Assembly: GCA_036274645.1 (NCBI GenBank)
Contig: DASUFH010000081.1
Span: 1-8,006, forward strand
Direction: 5' to 3'
Source: DASUFH01 sp036274645
Lineage (GTDB): Bacteria; Acidobacteriota; Terriglobia; 20CM-2-55-15
Length of the DNA: 8,006 nt
Positions 1 to 4,761 of this stretch are shown here, in pieces (position 1 is the stretch's first letter; each line of letters begins with the position of its first letter). The position numbers were made by a program, and so were the translations under genes. The notes beneath the pieces were generated by a model. That model did no database searches and was not told the origin of the DNA. It saw only the letters and a list, made by a program, of their open reading frames with translations.

Positions 1-195
1 AACGATGGCGTCGAACCCCAGACGGTCCGCCAGGATCAGCTGCTGAAAATAGCTCTGGTAGAGCTCATAGCCTTTTTCCGGATCGTAGAACTGATTGGGA
101 AAATTCACCCACGTGGTCTTGTAGTCCTTGTGGTTTTCCGGCAGATGCGCGTACGGCATGAAGTGCATCGCGTTAAAACGCAAAGCTGTGCCCAT
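1..195 (-). CDS. LLM-class flavin-dependent oxidoreductase, N-terminal part (cut by window edge)
   Basis: The first 65 residues of a luciferase-like (LLM, bacterial luciferase superfamily) monooxygenase. Such enzymes are cytosolic TIM-barrel proteins that use reduced FMN or F420; the substrate cannot be told from this fragment. Visible family traits are the early strand with FMPYAHLPE, the segment VNFPNQFYDPEKGYELY, and the helix ending LADRLGFDAIV, which in this family leads into the conserved active-site region lying beyond the window edge. The start is ATG at 195-193: a strong AGGAGG Shine-Dalgarno sits 8 nt upstream (complement of 204-209), and no upstream start fits as well. A sigma70-like promoter lies immediately before it, so it is probably transcribed by itself as well as by read-through from the pseudouridine synthase 50 bp upstream on the same strand. 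Fold assignment is firm; specific function is open. Confidence 0.85.
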   Translation of the reverse strand, partial: MGTALRFNAMHFMPYAHLPENHKDYKTTWVNFPNQFYDPEKGYELYQSYFQQLILADRLGFDAIV

Positions 196-220
196 GAAAC
201 TGGCCTCCTGAATGGATCGT

Positions 221-249
221 ATTGTAGGTAGCGGGGAATGCGGTTTCAA
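221..249 (-). promoter_or_regulatory. Sigma70-type promoter for the LLM oxidoreductase, overlapping the upstream gene's stop codon
   Basis: On the minus strand a -35 box TTGAAA (complement of 244-249) is followed by exactly 17 nt and a -10 box TACAAT (complement of 221-226). Each hexamer differs from the sigma70 consensus at one position. Initiation would be expected near 212-214, giving a short leader of about 18 nt that contains the AGGAGG site at 204-209. The -35 box overlaps the TGA stop of the pseudouridine synthase (246-248). Seen by eye only; no transcript evidence. Confidence 0.55.
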
Positions 250-998
250 ATTGAATCGGTTTCGCCCGGCCGCGGGCCGGCGTCCAGCAACTGGCGCAGG
301 TCCGCCGGACCCAGCGCGACAAAGCTGCCGACAGGCAGGGGACCGAGTTCGTAAGCGCCGATCCGGATGCGAACCAGCTTGCGGACCGGACGCTCGATGG
401 CTTCGCACATCCGCCGCACCTGACGATTGCGGCCTTCGGTAATGGTCAGCTCAAACCAGGTGTTCTTGTCGGATCGCCGGACCTCGCGCGCAACCGCCGG
501 ACCGGTGATTTCACCGTCGCCGATGTCCAGACCGGATTCCAGCGCGCGATAGTGTTCGGGCTCCATCGATCCCGCAACCTTGACGTAGTAGGTTTTGGGA
601 ATCTTCGAGACGGGATTCAACAGGCGTTCGTTGAACGCGGTGTCGTTGGTGAGGATCAAAAGTCCGGACGTATCCATGTCGAGCCGGCCGACCGGAAAGA
701 CCCAGCGGTTGAGAGTCTTCAACAGGTCGTAGACCGTCGATCTCCCCTGACGGTCGCCGTGGGACGTGACCACGCCGGTGGGCTTGTTCAGCGCGATGTA
801 GAGCTTCTTCTCGGCGCGGACGGGCAGGCCATCGAGGTGGATCGCATCCCGGCCGTGTTCCACCCAGTGATCGGGATCGCGGATGACCTTTCCGTTGACC
901 TTCACCCGGCCTTCTTCGATCCACTGGCGCGACGTTGAACGGGATGCCGCGCCGGCGCGCGAGAGGACGCGATCCAGCGTGAGATGCGTTTTGCTCAC
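246..998 (-). CDS. Pseudouridine synthase, RsuA/RluB/RluE/RluF family
   Basis: A 250-residue rRNA pseudouridine synthase, which isomerises a specific uridine in ribosomal RNA. An S4 RNA-binding domain occupies roughly residues 6-55 (LDRVLSRAGAASR, then VKVNGKVI). The catalytic domain follows, with LNKPTGVVTS at 70-79 and the signature GRLDMDTSGLL at 104-114, where Asp107 is the expected catalytic aspartate. The family motif EGRNRQVRRM is at 188-197. Length is normal for RluB/RsuA-type enzymes, but the target uridine cannot be assigned. I prefer GTG at 998-996 as start: it places the S4 domain at the very N-terminus, as is usual. The longer option, ATG at 1055, adds 19 residues of which the first (MGNGQPG) are simply translated repeat B. 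Neither start has a clear Shine-Dalgarno site, so the start is uncertain. Divergent from the MFS gene; likely able to read through into the LLM gene. Confidence 0.93.
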   Translation of the reverse strand: MSKTHLTLDRVLSRAGAASRSTSRQWIEEGRVKVNGKVIRDPDHWVEHGRDAIHLDGLPVRAEKKLYIALNKPTGVVTSHGDRQGRSTVYDLLKTLNRWVFPVGRLDMDTSGLLILTNDTAFNERLLNPVSKIPKTYYVKVAGSMEPEHYRALESGLDIGDGEITGPAVAREVRRSDKNTWFELTITEGRNRQVRRMCEAIERPVRKLVRIRIGAYELGPLPVGSFVALGPADLRQLLDAGPRPGETDSI

Positions 999-1039
999 AA
1001 GGAAAGATACCAGTTTGGAAGAGCTTCGGATTGCGCCGG

Positions 1040-1074
1040 GTTGTCCATTGCCCATTGCCTGTTATCGATTTTCC
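1040..1074 (-). repeat. Repeat B, copy 1 (inverted, diverged)
   Basis: Read on the minus strand this is a B unit: AAAATCGATAACAGGCAATGG followed by a heptamer pair with one substitution (GCAATGGACAAC). The left part, complement of roughly 1071-1081, has diverged from the GGTCCATTTC seen in the other two copies. It contains the ATG at 1055 that would extend the pseudouridine synthase frame. Confidence 0.8.
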
Positions 1075-1128
1075 GATGAACTTCTTTCATTGTGCGTTGT
1101 GCCAGCCGGTCAACGAAGCAATGAAAGA

Positions 1129-1171
1129 GGTCCATTTCACAATCGATAACAGGCAATGGACAATGGACAAC
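1129..1171 (+). repeat. Repeat B, copy 2
   Basis: A 43-bp unit starting GGTCCATTTCAC and ending with the tandem heptamer AATGGAC AATGGAC plus AAC. It matches 4691-4733 at 42 of 43 positions; the single difference is C at 1140 versus A at 4702. The ATG at 1156, the first start of the MFS frame, lies inside it. Confidence 0.9.
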
Positions 1172-2571
1172 GGGCGTTGTGGGAGTACGGGAACGATGTA
1201 TTCTTAAGAGCCTTGGTCAAGCATAAGCGGCCTGCCGGACACACCCAGCCATCACAGAGTTCGCGTCTCCAACACACGCTGCGCGCCCTGCGGCATCGCA
1301 ATTACCGGCTGTTCTTCATGGGACAGGGACTCTCGCTCATCGGCACGTGGATGTCGCAGGTGGCTACGGGCTGGCTTGTCTATCGACTGACGGAATCGGC
1401 GTTGTTGCTGGGGCTTGTCGGCTTTTCCGGGCAGATTCCCGCTTTCCTGCTGACGCCGTTTGCGGGTGTCTGGGCGGATCGATGGAGCCGCCACAAGGTC
1501 CTGAAAGTGACGCAGACGCTGTCCATGCTGCAGTCATTCGCGCTGGCGTATCTGGCGTTGAGCGATCGCATCCACATCGCTCACGTCATCGTTTTGGCGA
1601 TGTTCCAGGGCGTCGTCAACGCGTTCGACATGCCGACCCGCCAGAGCTTCGTCGTGGAAATGCTGGAGGACCGCGCGGATCTTCCCAACGCGATCGCGCT
1701 GAATTCCTCGATCGTCAATGGCGCGCGCCTGGTCGGTCCGTCTATTGCCGGCCTGATCATCGCCGCGGCGGGTGAAGGATATTGTTTCCTGATTGACGGG
1801 TTCAGTTATCTGGCGGTGCTGGGCTCGCTTTTCCGCATGACCCTGCGGAGGACGCGCATCGAACGATCGCGCCGGAACGTGTTCTGGGAGCTCCGGGAAG
1901 GGCTGTCGTATGTCCGCAACTTCGCGCCGATCCGCAACATTCTGCTGCTGGTCGCGTTCACCAGTCTCGCGGGAGCGCCATACTCCGTGCTCCTCCCGAT
2001 CTTTGCCAGTGAAGTGCTGCATGGGGGAGCCAATACGCTCGGATTCCTGACCGCCGCGGCCGGACTGGGAGCGTTCCTGAGCGCCCTGCGGCTGGCCATG
2101 CGCCGGACGATTCTCGGACTGGGCCGCGTGATCGCGGTGACCGCCTTTCTGTTCGGGCTGGCGCTCGCGTTCTTTTCCCTGTCGCACACGTTGTGGATAT
2201 CGATGGCGCTGATGTCGACAGTGGGCTTCTGCCTCATGCAACACCTGGCGGCCAGCAACACGATCATGCAGACGATCGTCGCCGAAGACAAACGCGGCCG
2301 CGTGATGAGCTTCTACACGATGGCGTTCATCGGCGTCACGCCGTTCGGGAGCCTGATTGCGGGGACCCTGGCCAGCCGGTTTGGAGCGCCGGTCACTGTC
2401 GCCGCCGGCGGTCTGGTGTGCATGGGCGTTGGATCGTGGTTTGCGCTTCAACTCAAGAAAGTGCGGCCGATTGTGCGGCCGATCTACCAGGAACTCGGAA
2501 TCCTGCCGGAAGTCGCGAAGGGAATTCAGGCCGCTGCTGACCTGCAGACCCCGCCCGAACAGGCGGATTGA
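1156..2571 (+). CDS. MFS transporter, MFS_3 / EntS-like exporter family
   Basis: A 471-residue inner-membrane major facilitator with about 12 hydrophobic segments, of the proton-driven exporter family that includes the enterobactin exporter EntS (Pfam MFS_3). Typical features are the TM1 lead-in LRALRHRNYRLFF (about 42-54), GTWMSQVATGWLVYRLT (63-79), the loop 2-3 motif GVWADRWSRHKV (104-115), the family hallmark FDMPTRQSFVVEM (157-169), NAIALNSSIVNGARLVGPS (178-196), and EDKRGRVMSFYTMAFIG (377-393). The substrate is unknown; nothing siderophore-related lies nearby. The first ATG (1156) is inside repeat B and gives the repeat-encoded start MDNGQ; the conserved protein begins only around residue 42. 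A later TTG at 1213 would give 452 residues. No start has a convincing Shine-Dalgarno site, so the N-terminus is uncertain, but the family call is not. Confidence 0.92.
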   Translation: MDNGQRALWEYGNDVFLRALVKHKRPAGHTQPSQSSRLQHTLRALRHRNYRLFFMGQGLSLIGTWMSQVATGWLVYRLTESALLLGLVGFSGQIPAFLLTPFAGVWADRWSRHKVLKVTQTLSMLQSFALAYLALSDRIHIAHVIVLAMFQGVVNAFDMPTRQSFVVEMLEDRADLPNAIALNSSIVNGARLVGPSIAGLIIAAAGEGYCFLIDGFSYLAVLGSLFRMTLRRTRIERSRRNVFWELREGLSYVRNFAPIRNILLLVAFTSLAGAPYSVLLPIFASEVLHGGANTLGFLTAAAGLGAFLSALRLAMRRTILGLGRVIAVTAFLFGLALAFFSLSHTLWISMALMSTVGFCLMQHLAASNTIMQTIVAEDKRGRVMSFYTMAFIGVTPFGSLIAGTLASRFGAPVTVAAGGLVCMGVGSWFALQLKKVRPIVRPIYQELGILPEVAKGIQAAADLQTPPEQAD

Positions 2572-2596
2572 ACAGCTTTCGATCCGCGCCTCTGCT

Positions 2597-2695
2597 TGCA
2601 GGGGCGGTCATAGGCCGCCCGACGTTTCGGTGTGGAACCCTGTTTTCACAAGAATTCACTTTGAAACACCGGGCGGTCATAGACCGCCCCTACAA
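2597..2695. repeat. Repeat A paired element, copy 1 (99 bp)
   Basis: Two palindromes face each other across a 50-bp core. The left is 2602-2620 (GGGCGGTC, ATA, GGCCGCCC, one wobble position) and the right is 2671-2689 (GGGCGGTC, ATA, GACCGCCC), followed by CCTACAA. The boundaries TTGCAGGGG and CCCCTACAA are near inverse complements. The core (2621-2670) resembles the core of the second paired element at 6671-6720, and the overall length is the same. It fills most of the gap between the convergent ends of the MFS gene (2571) and the beta-propeller gene (2733). It may act as a bidirectional transcription barrier, but no T-tract follows either stem. Confidence 0.85.
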
Positions 2696-2732
2696 ACTGC
2701 CCGTTTCGCTGCCCGTTTCGCTTCTAAGGCCC

Positions 2733-3920
2733 TCAGTCCGCCGCCAGCCCGATGATGTTCTGACCGGCGCCAACTTTCACGGGCGATTTCCCGGCGGGCA
2801 ACTCCGTCACCGTCCGCTCCGGCCCGATGCTGAACACGGCGATGGCGCGTTCCCCCGAGGCAACCGCATAAAGGAACTTGCCGTCCTTCGAGATCACGAG
2901 GTCCTTTGTGTCAGGACCGGTCGTGCCGCGGCGTCTCGTGGTCCCGAGAAGGGTCAGCTTGCCGTTCGGATCCACGTTGAATGCGCTGATCGAGTTGCTG
3001 ACGTAATTGGCGACATAGAGCGTCTTGCCATCAGCCGAAATCGCCGTCCAGCAGGCGGCTGCGCCGTCAGTTGTATAGGCTCCGCCCACCTGCTTCACGC
3101 CTCCGGTCCGCTTGTCCACGTCGAAGACCGTCACGGCGTTCCCGCGGAAGTTGGAAACGAAGACCCTCGCTCCATCCGGACTCCACGAGAAGCCCACGTC
3201 GCCGGAGGCGCCCATCTCGCGAGCGGGCGAGCCCGGACCTTCCTTCAGGGTCCCGTCGGACTGAACCTTGAAGCCATGGACGCGGCTGGTCGCTTCATCC
3301 TGGAATCCGGAGGTCACCACGAGCGTTCCCCCGGTCGGGCTGAACTCGACCTGAGCCGGACCATGCCCTTCGGCAAAATTGACCTTTGAATTGGCGATCG
3401 GGGTCAGTTTTCCGTCCGCGCCCATCCTGAAGCCCATGATGTTCGGCTGGCTCATCGGCCTCGCAAACGGAGGCGCCTGATTGGCCACGTAGACGAGGTC
3501 TCCCCACACGGTGAGACTGATCGGGGCCGAACCGCCGGAGGCAAACGGCGAACCGGCGACCGGCGTCAGCCTGCCGCCTTCTCCTTTGCGGAATACCGCA
3601 ACGCTGTCACTGCCGGCGTTGACCGCCAGAACGTAATCTCCGCGCACACGGATGGCGCCCTGCTGATCGATATCCCCTCCGCCAAGTCCCTTGCCACCGG
3701 CCGGGAATGGCGAACCGGCGATCTGTTTCAGCGTGCCGTCCACATGCCGTTCGAGCACGGCCACGGCGTTTTGTTGCGTATCGTTATTGATCGTATACAC
3801 ATATCCGGTGACTGTGGTGGAATCGTTGCTGCCGCGAGCCGACGGCGTCAGGATGGCAGCGGCCAGAACTGCAAAAACCACACGTCCCCAGTGTTTTGGG
3901 AAATGAATGCTCCATCGCAT
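2733..3920 (-). CDS. Secreted seven-bladed beta-propeller, lactonase (6-phosphogluconolactonase-like) family
   Basis: A 395-residue exported protein. Residues 1-30 look like a signal peptide: basic start (MRWSIHFPKHWGR), hydrophobic core VVFAVLAAAIL, and a small-residue cleavage region near PSARG. The remainder shows seven repeated beta-propeller blades, marked by strands such as YVYTIN (40-45), YVLAVN (96-101), LVYVAN (142-147), TLVVTS (199-204), RVFVSN (252-257), TLYVAN (300-305) and FLYAVA (349-354). Recurrent linkers include DGTLK, GRLTPVAGSPF and GKLTLLG. This pattern fits the lactonase seven-bladed propeller family (YbhE/Pgl type and 3-carboxymuconate cyclase). Because it is exported it is unlikely to be the cytosolic pentose-phosphate lactonase; substrate unknown. 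Start ATG 3920-3918 has a Shine-Dalgarno AAAGGA (complement of 3927-3932) with good spacing. Divergent from hemG. Confidence 0.85.
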   Translation of the reverse strand: MRWSIHFPKHWGRVVFAVLAAAILTPSARGSNDSTTVTGYVYTINNDTQQNAVAVLERHVDGTLKQIAGSPFPAGGKGLGGGDIDQQGAIRVRGDYVLAVNAGSDSVAVFRKGEGGRLTPVAGSPFASGGSAPISLTVWGDLVYVANQAPPFARPMSQPNIMGFRMGADGKLTPIANSKVNFAEGHGPAQVEFSPTGGTLVVTSGFQDEATSRVHGFKVQSDGTLKEGPGSPAREMGASGDVGFSWSPDGARVFVSNFRGNAVTVFDVDKRTGGVKQVGGAYTTDGAAACWTAISADGKTLYVANYVSNSISAFNVDPNGKLTLLGTTRRRGTTGPDTKDLVISKDGKFLYAVASGERAIAVFSIGPERTVTELPAGKSPVKVGAGQNIIGLAAD

Positions 3921-4039
3921 AAGAATTCCTTTCGGTCCTTATCCAGTCCCTGATTGGGTATGAATTCAAACTCTTTTAATGATTTGGACGCGTGTCTTCG
4001 CCGGTTGTCGAAACGCGCGCTCCTGAAAGATCAAATCTC
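3921..4039. promoter_or_regulatory. Divergent promoter region between the beta-propeller gene and hemG
   Basis: A 119-bp gap from which both genes are read outwards, so both promoters should lie here. It holds the only clearly AT-rich patch in the neighbourhood (about 3960-3985), including TTTAAT at 3975-3980, which could be a -10 box for hemG with a poor TTGGGT at 3954-3959 (spacing 15, short). No convincing promoter for the minus-strand gene was found. No repeat A or B is present here, unlike most other gaps. Confidence 0.35.
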
Positions 4040-4624
4040 ATGAATACCATCGCGATCCTCTACGCCACGCGGGAAGGACAAACGGAAAAGATTGCGGACT
4101 TTCTCGCCAGACATATTCAGGAACACGGCTTCAGAGTGGAAATCTGGAATCTGCGGGAAACACGGGAAATCGATCCCGAACGCTATTCGGCGATGGTTCT
4201 GGCGGCGTCCGTGCACGCCGGAAGCCATGAACGCGAAATGGTCCAGTATGTTCGGGCCCACGCGGCCAAACTCCATTCGGTTCCGACGGCGTTTCTCTCC
4301 GTCACGTTGAGCGAGGCCGGCGTGGAGCGCCCCAACGCCACGGCCGAGGAACGAGCCCGGTTCGAAGCGGATGTCCACAAAGTTCTCGAGCAGTTTTACA
4401 AGGAAACCGGATGGCGCCCGCCGCGCGTCCAGCCGGTGGCGGGCGCGCTGCTCTATTCGAAGTACAACTTCTTCGTGCGGTTCATCATGAAGAGGATTGC
4501 GCGCAAGGCTGGAGCGGAAACCGACACGTCCCACGACTACGAATACACCGATTGGGCCGCCCTGGAACACTTTGCGGAACAGTTCTCCGCCGAAGTAGCC
4601 GCCGGAATGAAGGACGCCGGCTGA
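4040..4624 (+). CDS. hemG: Menaquinone-dependent protoporphyrinogen IX dehydrogenase, flavodoxin-like
   Basis: A 194-residue flavodoxin-fold protein resembling HemG along its length. HemG oxidises protoporphyrinogen IX to protoporphyrin IX late in haem synthesis, passing electrons through FMN to the quinone pool at the inner membrane face. Visible features are the FMN phosphate loop YATREGQT (8-15), AASVHAGSHERE at 55-66, and the HemG-type insertion with a charged helix and TGWRPPRVQPVAGALLYSKY (123-142). The segment FIMKRIARKAGAETDTS (148-164) and YTDW (169-172) closely recall the C-terminus of E. coli HemG (GGETDT and YTDW). Slightly longer than the 181-residue E. coli protein. Start ATG 4040 is preferred to the in-frame GTG at 3992 because homology begins at MNTIAILYATR; only a weak GAAAGA lies upstream. 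A related flavodoxin of other function is the alternative, but the C-terminal match argues against it. No other haem gene is in the window. Confidence 0.85.
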   Translation: MNTIAILYATREGQTEKIADFLARHIQEHGFRVEIWNLRETREIDPERYSAMVLAASVHAGSHEREMVQYVRAHAAKLHSVPTAFLSVTLSEAGVERPNATAEERARFEADVHKVLEQFYKETGWRPPRVQPVAGALLYSKYNFFVRFIMKRIARKAGAETDTSHDYEYTDWAALEHFAEQFSAEVAAGMKDAG

Positions 4625-4627
4625 AGA

Positions 4628-4651
4628 TGTAGGGGCGGTCTATGACCGCCC
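4628..4651 (+). repeat. Repeat A, solitary half element after hemG
   Basis: TGTAG followed by the palindrome GGGCGGTCTATGACCGCCC (4633-4651): a perfect 8-bp stem with the 3-nt loop TAT. It begins 4 nt after the hemG stop codon. There is no second palindrome about 50 bp on, so this is a half element. The hairpin could slow or stop transcription, but the following bases (ATCCCG) give no T-tract, so a classical intrinsic terminator is not supported. Confidence 0.8.
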
Positions 4652-4690
4652 ATCCCGATTGCCGCGACTGAATTGGAATCTTGCATCCCC

Positions 4691-4733
4691 GGTCCATTTC
4701 AAAATCGATAACAGGCAATGGACAATGGACAAC
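4691..4733 (+). repeat. Repeat B, copy 3
   Basis: A 43-bp unit almost identical to 1129-1171. GTCCATT at 4692-4698 is the inverse complement of both tandem heptamers AATGGAC (4717-4723 and 4724-4730), so two mutually exclusive hairpins are possible. CCCCGG just before it (4687-4692) and CCGGGG just after (4733-4738) could add an outer stem. It ends 28 bp before the peptidase ATG and is in the leader of that gene. Confidence 0.88.
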
Positions 4734-4761
4734 CGGGGTTCCGTGGTACAAGAGCTATTCC

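Larger units (their letters stand above)
1040..1171. repeat. Nested long inverted repeat in the divergent intergenic region
   Basis: The arms 1040-1070 and 1141-1171 are inverse complements over 31 bp with one mismatch; they are two oppositely oriented copies of repeat B. Inside the 70-bp loop a second inverted repeat is present: CTTTCATTG at 1084-1092 against CAATGAAAG at 1119-1127, then CGTTG at 1095-1099 against CAACG at 1111-1115, leaving an 11-nt tip (1100-1110). The whole could extrude as a cruciform or fold as a long RNA hairpin. It sits between the divergent pseudouridine synthase and MFS genes, where both promoters are expected, and covers the first ATG of each open frame. Confidence 0.85.

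Noticed and set aside
1534..2451. Long minus-strand frame (305 codons) opposite the MFS gene
   Set aside because: Its translation is rich in Arg, Gln, His and Glu without any family pattern, and it is antisense to a clearly conserved transporter. It is a shadow caused by GC-rich codon use.
2602..2689. Intrinsic terminators at the convergent MFS/beta-propeller junction
   Set aside because: Both palindromes form good stems but neither strand shows a T-run directly after the stem, so I list them as repeats only.
2568..3389. Plus-strand frame of 273 codons over repeat A and the beta-propeller gene
   Set aside because: It is antisense to the regular seven-blade protein and begins with translated repeat sequence; no motif was recognised.
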